Positions 43,526-52,241 of a DNA stretch of 64,000 bases are shown piece by piece (the first letter of the stretch is position 1; each line of letters starts with the position of its first letter). The translations under genes and the position numbers were made by a program. The stretch comes from Actinosynnema sp. ALI-1.44 (GTDB lineage: Bacteria; Actinomycetota; Actinomycetes; Mycobacteriales; Pseudonocardiaceae). The stretch covers positions 40,644 to 104,643 of the forward strand of contig NZ_MTQO01000028.1 in assembly GCF_001984155.1 (NCBI RefSeq). The letters run 5' to 3'. The notes beneath the pieces were generated by a model. That model made no database searches, was not told where the DNA came from, and saw nothing but the letters and a program-made list of their open reading frames with translations.

Positions 43526-44242
43526 CTACTTGGACTGCGGCTGGCCGACCTCGTACTCCGGCTTGTCGGAGTCGGTCTTGACGGTGATGGTCACCGTGCT
43601 GTCCTTGCCGTCGGCCTTCAGCGTGCATTCGAACGAGTTGCCGACCTTGACCTCTTTGTCGGCCGGGCACGACACGTTGGTGGCCTCGGACTGGTAGCGC
43701 TCCTTGAGGATCTTCACGACACCCGCTTCGACGCCGGCCTTGTCGAGGACCCGCTTGTTGAAGAAACCTGGCGTCACGAACCCGAGCACGACCACGGCGC
43801 CGATGACGACCACCGCGACCGCGACGATGATCCACAGCATCGCGCCCGACTTCTTCTTCGGCGGCTGCTGTCCCGGATACTGCTGCTGCTGGTAGCCGCC
43901 GTACTGCTGCTGTTGATCACCGTACGGCTGCTGTTGCTGGCCGTAACCCGGGTACTGCTGTTGCTGCTGGCCGTACGGCGGTTGCTGAGCCGGGAAGCCG
44001 CCGCTGCCCGGCGTGTTGGGGTCCTGCGGCTGGCCGTAGGGCGACTGCTCCTGCGGCTGGCCGTAGGGTGCCGTGGGCTGCTGCTGCGGGTAACCACCGT
44101 GCTGCGGAGGTTGCCCCGGCTGCTGGGGATAACCGCCTGGTTGCTGGGCTGGGAAACCACCCGAAGGTGTGCCGTAGGGCTGCTGAGGTTGCTGCCCCCA
44201 CTGCTGCGGGTCGTTCCCGCCGGGCCCGTACGGGCTGCTCAT
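43526..44242 (-). CDS. DUF4333 membrane protein with Gln/Pro/Tyr-rich N-terminus
   Basis: 238 residues, ATG 44242. The first ~125 residues are a low-complexity tail of PQQ, PYGQ and YPQQ repeats, then a basic KKK stop and one transmembrane helix (~133-155, LWIIVAVAVVVIGAVVVLGF). The external ~80-residue domain has the DUF4333 pattern with two Cys (VSCPADKEVKVGNSFECTL). Orientation is inferred as N-in, domain outside. Function unknown; such proteins occur throughout mycolata and relatives. Confidence 0.88.
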   Translation of the reverse strand: MSSPYGPGGNDPQQWGQQPQQPYGTPSGGFPAQQPGGYPQQPGQPPQHGGYPQQQPTAPYGQPQEQSPYGQPQDPNTPGSGGFPAQQPPYGQQQQQYPGYGQQQQPYGDQQQQYGGYQQQQYPGQQPPKKKSGAMLWIIVAVAVVVIGAVVVLGFVTPGFFNKRVLDKAGVEAGVVKILKERYQSEATNVSCPADKEVKVGNSFECTLKADGKDSTVTITVKTDSDKPEYEVGQPQSK

Positions 44243-44397
44243 GCTTTGCCTCCGGTGTCCTTATGCAGCATTCGGCGCGATCCAACCACAGGTCGCGGTG
44301 ATTTCCCCACTCGACCCGGCAGGTGTTTCCGAGCCGTGGCCGAACGCACGCCGTGGCTGCCACGCCGTGACTGCGCCGTCTTGCGTCCTGGTACCGC

Positions 44398-47148
44398 TCA
44401 CGTCGTACCGGCCGCGACCACACCGCGCCGGATGTCCGACACGGCCTGCGCCGCCGTCGCGCCGAGGTCGGAGTCGCCACCGACCACGTCCTTGACCTGG
44501 TCGAGCAGGTCGATCACCTGGCGGCACCACCGGACGAAGTCGCCCGCGGTGAGCTCCTGGCCCGCGGACTCGGCCGCGGTGAGCACCCGCTCCAGCGATT
44601 CGCCGCGCGCCCACCGGTACACCGGCCACGCGAACCCGGCGTCCGGCTGGCGGGTGCGGTCGAGCTTGTGCCGCCGCTCGTCCTCGTTCAGGTCCGACCA
44701 CAGCTGCGCGGTCTGCGCCAGCGCCTCGGTCACCGCGCCCTGCGGCACCCTGGCCTCGAAGGGCGTGTCCCGGCGGGCCTCGAACACCAGCGCCGAGACG
44801 ACCGCGGCCAGTTCGGCCGGGGTGAGCCCTTCCCACACGCCGTTGCGCAGGCACTCCGCCGCGAGCAGGTCCGACTCGCCGTAGAGCCTGGCCAGCCTGC
44901 GGCCGTGCGCCGTGACCTCCCGAGTCCCGCTGTCGGCCAGGTAGTCCCGTTCGGTGAGCAGCTTGCGGATCCGGTCGAAGTTGCGGGCCAGCGAGTGCGT
45001 GGTCGCCGCGACCTTCTGTTCCAGCTGCTGGGTTTCCGACACCAGCCGGTGGTAGCGCTCGGCCCAGCGGGCGTGGCTTTCCCTGTCCTGGCAGCCGTGG
45101 CACGGGTGCGCCCGCAGCGCCCTGCGCAACGCGGCCAGGTCCGCGTCGTCGTCGGGACCCGAGCGCCGCTTGCCACGGGTGGGCACGCTGATCCCGGTGC
45201 TGCGCAACGTCGACGCGAGGTCACGCCGGGACCGGGGTGAGCGGATGTCGACCTGTTTGGGCAACCGCACGCGCCCGAGCGACTCGACCGGGTGCGGGAA
45301 GTCCGCCACCGACAGCCGCCCGGCCCACCGGTCCTCGGTGATCACCAGCGGGCGCGGCTCGCCCATCGGGTCGAGACCGGGGTCGATCACGATCGCCAGG
45401 CCCGACCTGCGGCCGCTCGGCACGGCGATCACGTCGCCCTTGCGCAGCCGTTCCAGCGACGCCGCCGCCTCGGCCCTGCGCGCCGACGAGTTCTGCCGCG
45501 CCAGCGACTTCTCCCGGTCGGTGAGTTTGCGCCGCAGTTCGGCGTATTCGGTGAAGTCACCGAGGTGGCACGTCATCGACTCGGCGTACCCGTCGAGCGC
45601 CTCCCGGTTGCGCTCGATCCGGCGCGACACGCCGACCACCGAGCGGTCCGCCTGGAACTGGGCGAAGGACTGCTCCAGCAGGCCGCGTGCGGCCTCGGCG
45701 CCGAGCCGGGCGACCAGGTTGACCGCCATGTTGTATCCGGGCCTGAACGACGATTTGAGGGGGTATGTCCGGGTCGAGGCGAGCCCGGCGACCTGCTTGG
45801 GGTCCACACCCGGCTGCCAGAGCACGACCGCGTGCCCCTCGATGTCGATCCCCCGCCGCCCGGCGCGGCCGGTGAGCTGCGTGTACTCCCCAGCCGTGAG
45901 ATCGACGTGCGCTTCGCCGTTGTACTTCACGAGCCGTTCGAGCACGACCGTGCGCGCGGGCATGTTGATCCCCAGCGCCAGGGTCTCCGTCGCGAACACG
46001 ACCTTGACCAGGCCGCGGACGAACAACTCCTCGACGGTCTCCTTGAACGCGGGCAGCAGACCGGCGTGGTGGCTGGCGAAGCCGCGCTCCAGCGCGTCGC
46101 GCCACTCCCAGTAGCCCAGCACGGCGAGGTCACCTTCGGGCAGGTCACGGGTCCTGGCGTTGATGATCCGGCGGATCTCGACGACCTCGGCGTCGTTGTT
46201 GAGCCGCACCCCGGACCGGGCGCACTGCATCACCGCGGCGTCGCAGCCCGCCCGGCTGAACACGAACACGATCGCGGGCAGCAGCCCGGCGCCGTCCAGC
46301 CGCTGGATCGTGTCGATCCGCGACGGCGGCTTGAACCGCGAACGGTTGATCGGCGGGCGTCGCTTGCCGCGGCCGACCGACTGCCACGCGTGCATCCGCG
46401 TGGTCTCCTCGATGCGGCGCAGCAGATGCGGGTTGATCCGCGCGTCGCCCTGCGGGTCCTCGCCGATGAACAGGTCCATCATCCGCGGACCGACCAGCAT
46501 GTGCTGCCACAGCGGGACCGGCCTGTGCTCGTCGACGACGACGGTGGTGTCACCGCGGACCGCGACCAGCCACTCGCCGAACTCCTCGGCGTTGCTGACC
46601 GTCGCGGACAGGCTGACCAGCCGGACGTCGTCGGGCAGGTGCAGGATGACTTCCTCCCACACCGCGCCGCGGAACCGGTCCGCCAGGTAGTGCACCTCGT
46701 CCATGACTACGTACTGCAGGCCTTTGAGCGCGTTCGAGCCCGCGTAGAGCATGTTGCGCAGGACCTCGGTGGTCATCACGACGATCGGAGCGTCGCCGTT
46801 GACCGAGGTGTCCCCGGTCAGCAGGCCCACCTTGCCCGCTCCGTAGCGGGCGGTCAGGTCCGCGAACTTCTGGTTCGACAGCGCCTTGATGGGCGTCGTG
46901 TAGAAGCACTTGCGGCCCTCGGCCAGCGCGAGGTGCACGGCGAACTCGCCGACCACGGTCTTGCCCGCGCCGGTCGGGGCGCAGACGAGCACGGCATGCC
47001 CCGCTTCGAGCGCCTCGCACGCCTCAGCCTGGAACGGATCGAGCTCGAAGGAGAGCACGGAAGTGAATTCGGCCAGCTCGGGGCTTGCGGAGCGACGTTT
47101 GGACGCCTGGAAAGCCTCAGCTGGCGTACGCGAAGGGCGTGCGGCCAC
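44398..47148 (-). CDS. helY: Ski2/Mtr4-like DEVH-box RNA helicase HelY
   Basis: 916 residues from GTG 47148. RecA domain 1 with Walker A CAPTGAGKT (~55-63), TTPIKALSNQK, MDEVHYLAD (DEVH box) and SATVSNAEEF. RecA domain 2 with GFASHHAGLLPAFKE, VFATETLALGINMPARTVV and TQLTGRAGRRGID. A C-terminal rRNA-processing arch/helical part with DUF3516-like features follows. It unwinds RNA with ATP, probably in RNA processing or decay. In mycobacteria helY is also downstream of tatC in the pafBC-tatAC neighbourhood, so this synteny supports the call. Confidence 0.94.
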   Translation of the reverse strand: MAARPSRTPAEAFQASKRRSASPELAEFTSVLSFELDPFQAEACEALEAGHAVLVCAPTGAGKTVVGEFAVHLALAEGRKCFYTTPIKALSNQKFADLTARYGAGKVGLLTGDTSVNGDAPIVVMTTEVLRNMLYAGSNALKGLQYVVMDEVHYLADRFRGAVWEEVILHLPDDVRLVSLSATVSNAEEFGEWLVAVRGDTTVVVDEHRPVPLWQHMLVGPRMMDLFIGEDPQGDARINPHLLRRIEETTRMHAWQSVGRGKRRPPINRSRFKPPSRIDTIQRLDGAGLLPAIVFVFSRAGCDAAVMQCARSGVRLNNDAEVVEIRRIINARTRDLPEGDLAVLGYWEWRDALERGFASHHAGLLPAFKETVEELFVRGLVKVVFATETLALGINMPARTVVLERLVKYNGEAHVDLTAGEYTQLTGRAGRRGIDIEGHAVVLWQPGVDPKQVAGLASTRTYPLKSSFRPGYNMAVNLVARLGAEAARGLLEQSFAQFQADRSVVGVSRRIERNREALDGYAESMTCHLGDFTEYAELRRKLTDREKSLARQNSSARRAEAAASLERLRKGDVIAVPSGRRSGLAIVIDPGLDPMGEPRPLVITEDRWAGRLSVADFPHPVESLGRVRLPKQVDIRSPRSRRDLASTLRSTGISVPTRGKRRSGPDDDADLAALRRALRAHPCHGCQDRESHARWAERYHRLVSETQQLEQKVAATTHSLARNFDRIRKLLTERDYLADSGTREVTAHGRRLARLYGESDLLAAECLRNGVWEGLTPAELAAVVSALVFEARRDTPFEARVPQGAVTEALAQTAQLWSDLNEDERRHKLDRTRQPDAGFAWPVYRWARGESLERVLTAAESAGQELTAGDFVRWCRQVIDLLDQVKDVVGGDSDLGATAAQAVSDIRRGVVAAGTT

Positions 47149-47193
47149 ACCACTACAGTAACGAATATCTACAAGGGTCGGCGCATCTCTTCA

Positions 47194-48087
47194 CTACTGG
47201 CCCTGACCTGGGACGATGCTGAGCGCACCGGGGACGCACCGGATGTCGAGGGGCAACTCGCGGACCCGCTCGCCGTCGGCGTAGCCGATCCACCCGCCGC
47301 CGGTGCGCAGCGTGATCGACTTCGCCCGCAGCGTGGTCACCGCCGGGTGGTCGACGTGCGAGCCCGTTCGCAGGCTCGGCAGGATCCGCACGAGGTCACG
47401 GCGGTGGGCCTGGCCGACGACGGTCACGTCGAACCAGCCGTCGGACGGGTCGGCGTCCGGGCAGACCGGGATGCCGCCGCCGTAGAAGGGCGTGTTGCCG
47501 ACCGCGACGGAGTTCGCCGGGAGTTCCAAGGTCTCCGACTCGGTCTCGACCACGAGCCGGGACGACCGCAGCGCCGCCAGTTCGGCGACGATCGCGACGT
47601 CGTAGCGGCGCGGGCCGCGTGGCCAGCGCATCCGGTTGACCCGTTCGTTCACCGCGGAGTCGAACCCCGCGCACAACACGGTGGCGAACCACGCGCCACC
47701 TTCGACTTTGCCCAGGTCGAAGCGTTTCCTGCGGCCTTCGGCGAGGGACGTGGCGACGTGCGCGGCCGCCGCGACGGGATCCTTGGGCAGGCCGAGGGCA
47801 CGAGCGAGGTCGTTGCCCGTACCCGCGGGCACGATGCCCAGCGTGGTCTCGGTCCCGGCGCAGGCCTGTACTCCCGCGTGCGCGGCACCGTCGCCGCCGA
47901 CGATGACGACCGCCTCTGCCCCGTCCGCGACCAGGCGGCGCAGGACCGCGTTGGTTTCGTCAGGGGATGACGGCATGTACTGGTCGAGGTGCTCGACCGA
48001 ACCACGCAACGTCGCCGCGACTGTGCCCGCGACACGACCGGCGGCGCCCAGCCCCGATGCCGGGATGACGACGAGAGCTGCTCGCAT
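47194..48087 (-). CDS. Diacylglycerol/lipid kinase family protein
   Basis: 297 residues, ATG 48087 overlapping the tatC stop by one base (TAATG). Nucleotide-binding motifs VGGDGAAHAG (~63-72) and VPAGTGNDLARALGLP (~86-100) are those of DgkB/YegS-type kinases; GFDSAVNERVNRMRWPRGP and GNTPFYGGGIPVCPDADPSDG follow. It phosphorylates a lipid (diacylglycerol or a sphingoid/phosphatidylinositol-type substrate) at the inner leaflet. It sits between tatC and helY. Confidence 0.92.
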   Translation of the reverse strand: MRAALVVIPASGLGAAGRVAGTVAATLRGSVEHLDQYMPSSPDETNAVLRRLVADGAEAVVIVGGDGAAHAGVQACAGTETTLGIVPAGTGNDLARALGLPKDPVAAAAHVATSLAEGRRKRFDLGKVEGGAWFATVLCAGFDSAVNERVNRMRWPRGPRRYDVAIVAELAALRSSRLVVETESETLELPANSVAVGNTPFYGGGIPVCPDADPSDGWFDVTVVGQAHRRDLVRILPSLRTGSHVDHPAVTTLRAKSITLRTGGGWIGYADGERVRELPLDIRCVPGALSIVPGQGQ

Positions 48088-49070
48088 TACGTCACGTCGT
48101 CATAGCCAGGCTTGTCGTCCTTGGGCGGAGACGTTGGCGGAGATGTCGGCGTCGGGCTCGGCTGGTTGTCCTCGACCTTGTGCGTCTCCAGGTTCAGCGG
48201 CGACACGTCGTCGTCGCTGAGGTTGGAGTAGTCCTCTTCGGCACCGGCGAGGCGCCTGGCCTTGCGTTTGTCGTGGATCCGGGCGAACTGCACGGACAGC
48301 TCGAACAGGATGCACATCGCGACGGACAGGGCGAGCATCGAGAACGGGTCCGTTCCCGGTGTCGCGATCGCGGCGAAGACGAACAGGCCGAAGAAGAAGC
48401 CACGGCGCCAGCGCTTGAGCTTCTCGTACGACAGCACCCCGGTCTGGTTGAGCATGATGATCACCAGCGGAAGCTCGAAGCTCACGCCGAAGATCAGCAG
48501 CATCACCAGGATGAACGAGAAGTAGTCGTTGGCCCGCAGCGCCGTGGCGAACTGGTCACCACCGAAGCTGACCAGCACGTCCAGGCCCTGCGGCACGACG
48601 TAGTAGGCCAGGAAGGCGCCCGCGACGAACAGCAGCGACGCGAACAGCACGAAGGTGCGCGCGAACTTGCGCTCCTTGTCGTACAGACCTGGAGCGACGA
48701 ACGCCCAGATCTGGTACAGCCACAACGGGCTGGTGAGCACGGCGCCCGCGCCGAGGCCGACCTTCAACCGGACGAGGAACGCCTCGAACGGCGTGCTCTG
48801 GATCAGCGCGCACCTGTCGTTGGGCAGCCGCAGGTTCGCGGGCAGCTCGCAGTAAGGCGCGATCATGATGTTGCCGAGCGACCCGCCCTTCCAGATCTCC
48901 CAGCTCCACCAGATGTAGCCGAAGATGGCTCCGATGGCCAGGAACATCAGGGCGAGGGTCAACCGGTGCCTGAGGTCGTACAGGTGATCTCTCAGGCTCA
49001 TCGTGCCGTCGGGATTGTGTTTGCGGCTTCGGGAACGCCGCGACTCCCGGCGGTGCGGATCACGCGCCAC
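48087..49070 (-). CDS. tatC: Twin-arginine translocase subunit TatC
   Basis: 327 residues from GTG 49070. Six transmembrane helices, with the N-terminal cytosolic motif SLRDHLYDLRHRL that binds twin-arginine signals, ALIQSTPFEAFLVRLKVGLGAG, and the conserved SFELPLVIIMLNQTG loop and AAIATPGTDPFS. A charged 70-residue C-terminal tail (EEDYSNLSDDDVSPLN and Pro/Ser/Thr repeats) is longer than in E. coli. Receptor of the Tat export system, acting with TatA just upstream. Confidence 0.97.
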   Translation of the reverse strand: MARDPHRRESRRSRSRKHNPDGTMSLRDHLYDLRHRLTLALMFLAIGAIFGYIWWSWEIWKGGSLGNIMIAPYCELPANLRLPNDRCALIQSTPFEAFLVRLKVGLGAGAVLTSPLWLYQIWAFVAPGLYDKERKFARTFVLFASLLFVAGAFLAYYVVPQGLDVLVSFGGDQFATALRANDYFSFILVMLLIFGVSFELPLVIIMLNQTGVLSYEKLKRWRRGFFFGLFVFAAIATPGTDPFSMLALSVAMCILFELSVQFARIHDKRKARRLAGAEEDYSNLSDDDVSPLNLETHKVEDNQPSPTPTSPPTSPPKDDKPGYDDVT

Positions 49071-49095
49071 CGTGCGAACCGTCTCTCTGTGGTTG

Positions 49096-49464
49096 TCAGG
49101 CGTTCTTGGGCGCCTGGGTGGGAGCGGCCTGGTTGGTCTTCAGCTGCGACTGCAGGTCGTCGATCTGCTTCTGCATCTTCTCGACGTCCGACTGCGCGGC
49201 GGGCGTGGCCTGCGGCAGCTGGGCCGGAGCGGGCACGGCAGGCGCCGGGGTCGCCGTCGCGGCAGTGGTCGTGGCAGTGGTGGTGGTGTCCGCCTGAGCG
49301 GTGCCTTCCGCCTGGTCGTCCTGCTTCATGCCTTTGGTCTCAGCCTTGATGATGCGCATGGAGCGGCCGAGCGAACGGGCCATGTCCGGCATCTTCTTCG
49401 CTCCGAAGAGCAGGATGATCACCACCGCGATGATGATCAACTCGGTCGGTCCGAGGTTACCCAC
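49096..49464 (-). CDS. tatA: Twin-arginine translocase subunit TatA
   Basis: 122 residues from GTG 49464, preceded by AGGAGG; the open frame upstream is not used. One N-terminal membrane helix (LGPTELIIIAVVIILLFG), the hinge FGAKKMPDMARSLGRSMRIIKAE, an amphipathic helix, then a Thr/Ala/Pro-rich low-complexity tail ending in a coiled-coil segment (VEKMQKQIDDLQSQLK). It oligomerises to form the Tat pore. Next to tatC (25-bp gap), with no tatB in the window. Confidence 0.95.
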   Translation of the reverse strand: MGNLGPTELIIIAVVIILLFGAKKMPDMARSLGRSMRIIKAETKGMKQDDQAEGTAQADTTTTATTTAATATPAPAVPAPAQLPQATPAAQSDVEKMQKQIDDLQSQLKTNQAAPTQAPKNA

Positions 49465-49512
49465 GGGACTCCTCCTGACGCGTCGCACAACTCATTTGCA
49501 TGTTACCTGTCA

Positions 49513-49740
49513 TCACGCTTCCGTGGACTTATCGATCTCCGCGCGCCGGAAGTGGTCACGGACAGCGATACGCAATGCCGCCTTCCGGGCCTTCAACATG
49601 CCCGTCGAGGCGCCCACCTCGGCGTTCACGTGACCACGCGTCACCGCGAACCTCCGTGCCGCCCTGGCTGCCTTCCGCAGCGCCAGCACGAGGATCACCA
49701 GGCCGACGGCCAAAAGCACTACGGCCGGTATGTATTGCAC
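49513..49740 (-). CDS. Small single-helix membrane protein between pafC and tatA
   Basis: 75 residues from GTG 49740, starting 19 bases after the pafC stop. One membrane helix (YIPAVVLLAVGLVILVLAL), then a basic, helical cytosolic tail (RKAARAARRFAVTRGHV and LKARKAALRIAVRDHFR). No family recognised. The position within the pafBC-tatAC run suggests cotranscription. Confidence 0.65.
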   Translation of the reverse strand: MQYIPAVVLLAVGLVILVLALRKAARAARRFAVTRGHVNAEVGASTGMLKARKAALRIAVRDHFRRAEIDKSTEA

Positions 49741-49759
49741 GTTCGGCAGCCTAACCGCA

Positions 49760-50719
49760 TCAGGTTGACGCGAGGTTGCCGGCCAGTTCCAGCGCCTGAC
49801 GGGCACGTGTCCGCAGTTGGTCGGCCAGATCCGGTGGTGACTCGACGTGTACCTCGCCGCCCTGGCCCAGCAGCAGCCTGATCATCCATGACCGATCGGA
49901 GTAACGCATCCGGACCCGCAGCCGGCCGCCTTCCAGCTCTTCGACGGCATCGACCGGGTAGTACTCGGCCAGCCACCGCGCGTCCGGTTCGAGCACGAGC
50001 GTGGCCACGAGTTGGTCGGGCTGTGGTGTGAACAGGCCACTCGACACGTCGGTCGGCTCGGCGTAGGGCGGCGGTGCGGCTGGTTCGTCGAGCCGCGTGA
50101 CCTCGTCGACGCGGTCGAGCCGGAACAAGCGCACGGCGTCGGCGCGACGGCACCATGCTTCCAGGTACGAACGGCCTTCGACGATGAGCAGCCGCATCGG
50201 GTCGACGGTTCGCTCGGTGATCTCGTCCTTGGACGCGGTGTAATAGGTGATCCGCAGTGCTTTGCGGGCGGTCAAAGCGCTCTGCACGATCCGGCGCACC
50301 TCGGCGGTGTCCTCACCTTCGCGCACACCGAGGCCGACGACGACACCAGCGGGCTGCGCCAGCCCGGCCGCGGCTTCGATCTTCGCGACCGCGCGCCGGA
50401 CGGCCTCGCCGTCCACGCCGGGTGTCTCCCCCAGCGCACGCAACGCGACGAGCAGCGCTGTCGCCTCGGCGCCGGTCAGCCGCAACGGCCTGCTCATGCC
50501 CGCGTCGAACGCGACCGTGATCGTCTCGCCCTCGAACGACAGGTCGATCAGGTCACCGGGACCGTACCCGGGCAGGCCGCACATCCACAGCAGTTCGAGG
50601 TCCTTGCGCAGCTGCTTCTCGGTCACGCCGAAGTCCTCGGCCGCCTCGTCGACCCGGATCCCCGGGCGGGCGAGCAGGTACGGCACCAGGGCGAGCAGCC
50701 TGGGCAGGCGATCGGTCAT
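49760..50719 (-). CDS. pafC: WYL-domain regulator PafC
   Basis: 319 residues, ATG 50719 overlapping the pafB stop as ATGA. An N-terminal winged HTH (RLLALVPYLLARPGIRVDEAAEDFGVTEKQLRKDLELL, in two parts), then a WYL domain (SALTARKALRITYYTASKDEITERTVDPMRLLIVEGRSYLEAWCRRADAVRLFRLDRV, seen as the usual Sm-like strands) and the WCX C-terminal domain. With PafB it forms the heterodimeric activator of the mycobacterial-type DNA-damage response, which responds to single-stranded DNA and is independent of LexA. Encoded near but not required for the proteasome. Confidence 0.94.
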   Translation of the reverse strand: MTDRLPRLLALVPYLLARPGIRVDEAAEDFGVTEKQLRKDLELLWMCGLPGYGPGDLIDLSFEGETITVAFDAGMSRPLRLTGAEATALLVALRALGETPGVDGEAVRRAVAKIEAAAGLAQPAGVVVGLGVREGEDTAEVRRIVQSALTARKALRITYYTASKDEITERTVDPMRLLIVEGRSYLEAWCRRADAVRLFRLDRVDEVTRLDEPAAPPPYAEPTDVSSGLFTPQPDQLVATLVLEPDARWLAEYYPVDAVEELEGGRLRVRMRYSDRSWMIRLLLGQGGEVHVESPPDLADQLRTRARQALELAGNLAST

Positions 50720-51690
50720 CTCGCCGCCTCCAGCAGCCGCTCGTACACCGACTTGCGCAGCACTTCCGGTTCGAGGACGAGGACGTCCGGGCCGAACCCG
50801 GCCAGCCACGACGCCGCGGACTCGGGGAACCGCAGCTCCAACTCGACCTCGTCCCCGGTGACCCCGCCGACCTGGCGCGTGCCGAGCACCTTGGCCCTGC
50901 GCCGGACACCGGCGGCCTTGCCCCGGGCGACCCACACCTTGGCCGTCGACGCGGGCGCGGGTTCGCTGCCGGTCGTGGCGACGAAGTCCAGCAGGTTGAT
51001 GTTCTCCGGGCGAGGTACGGAATCGGCGGGACCGGCGACCTTGACATCACCGACTATGCGCGACAACCGGAAACACCGCGGCGCACCCCGGTCACGGTCA
51101 TGCCCGACCACGTACCAACGGCCGCGCCACGAAACGACGCCCCACGGCTCGATCGTGCGCGTCCTGAGCTCGGCCGGGGTCGGGCGGCGGTAGGAGAACG
51201 TGACGGCCTTGCCCTCCTGGACCGCCGCGAGCAACGGGCTGAACGAGGGTTCCGCCGTGCGGACCTTCGGTTCGACGATCGCGGGTGACGACTGGTCCAC
51301 GTCGACACCGGCGGCCCGCAGCTTGATGATCGCTCCGTGCGCGGCCCCGGTCAGCTCGGGGGAATCCCAGAGGCGGGCGGCGAGGGCGACGGCCGCGGCC
51401 TCATCCGGTTCGAGGTCGATGTCGCCGAGTTCGTAGTCCCGGCGGGCGATGCGGTAGCCGTCGACGGCGTCGAACCCGTCGAAGCCCGTGTTGCGCCCGG
51501 TTTCCAGCGGAATGCCCAGCTCACGCAGCTCGGTCTTGTCCCGCTCGAACATCCGGGAGAAGGCATCGGAACTGGGCGCGTCGGCGTAACCCGGCACGAT
51601 CGAGCGGATGCGCTCAGCGGACAGGAACTGCCGGGTGGACAACAAGCAGAGCACCAGGTTCACCAGGCGTTCCGCGCGGGCGATGGACAC
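50716..51690 (-). CDS. pafB: WYL-domain regulator PafB
   Basis: 324 residues from GTG 51690 (AAGG 8 bases upstream; a GTG two codons earlier and the longer open frame are less likely). The start MSIARAERLVNLVLCLLSTR fits PafB. HTH with EERIRSIVPGY-like SAERIRSIVPGYADAPSSDAFSRM, then a WYL domain (LLAAVQEGKAVTFSYRRP, RTIEPWGVVSWRGRWYVVGHDR) and WCX. Partner of PafC as DNA-damage activator. It is 551 bp from pafA, where other actinobacteria have the genes closer. Confidence 0.94.
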   Translation of the reverse strand: MSIARAERLVNLVLCLLSTRQFLSAERIRSIVPGYADAPSSDAFSRMFERDKTELRELGIPLETGRNTGFDGFDAVDGYRIARRDYELGDIDLEPDEAAAVALAARLWDSPELTGAAHGAIIKLRAAGVDVDQSSPAIVEPKVRTAEPSFSPLLAAVQEGKAVTFSYRRPTPAELRTRTIEPWGVVSWRGRWYVVGHDRDRGAPRCFRLSRIVGDVKVAGPADSVPRPENINLLDFVATTGSEPAPASTAKVWVARGKAAGVRRRAKVLGTRQVGGVTGDEVELELRFPESAASWLAGFGPDVLVLEPEVLRKSVYERLLEAAR

Positions 51691-52241
51691 GGGCACGACC
51701 TTAACGCCACCCGGACAACCCCTGACACCCAACGCGCCAACCAGTGCGTGCGAATGGGCCGTCGGTACGGTGTCGCGCAGGTCGGCGCGGACTCGTGACA
51801 CGTTCGGGTGGCATCCAGCGCGAAACGAGCCGCTCTGATCCAGGCTACTGCGCGTGTGGATCTGCCTCCTGCTTGTGCTCTGCCTCGCCGCTTACGTCAC
51901 CAGCCGGTGGGGTGTGCCGTCCGCTGTGGGGACGGCCGAGTACGTGCGACCGGCGGCTTCCCCGTGCGTGGGCGTTCGAGCTCGTTGCGCTCCCTACGGA
52001 CCACGACGACCAGCCGGGCGGCGGCAACGGGTTCGCTATGCCGCTCCGCGTCGCTGACTGACGCGTTCTCGGTGGGCTGCGCACGCCCGGGATCTTGCGC
52101 CTCGGTGGGCTGGGGCGGCCGACGGGCAGGAGGCACCCGCGCCCCGTAACCCCGGGGCATAAAAGCATGCGCAGGGAAGAACACCCCGCGAAAACCTCCT
52201 GCCCAGAGGTCAGCCCCCGGCGAGAGCCCAAAGCCCAAAGC
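51691..52241. other. 551-bp region between pafA and pafB, no gene supported
   Basis: Open frames here are short or have poor codon bias. One plus-strand frame near 51854 starts like a membrane helix (WICLLLVLCLAAYV) but then turns into an arginine-rich shadow sequence, so it is not called. The stretch holds the pafB promoter region. No FKBP-type isomerase or other gene usual to this spot is present. Confidence 0.5.

Noticed and set aside
43704..44301. Plus-strand frames rich in leucine repeats opposite the DUF4333 gene
   Set aside because: They are mirror images of the CAG/CAA-rich low-complexity tail of the real minus-strand gene.
45292..47970. 892-codon plus-strand open frame opposite helY and the lipid kinase
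   Set aside because: It is the high-GC antisense shadow of two clear genes; its protein is arginine/valine-rich without any domain.
51854..52057. Small membrane protein starting WICLLLVLCLAAYV
   Set aside because: No ribosome site and the second half is an arginine-rich random-looking sequence.
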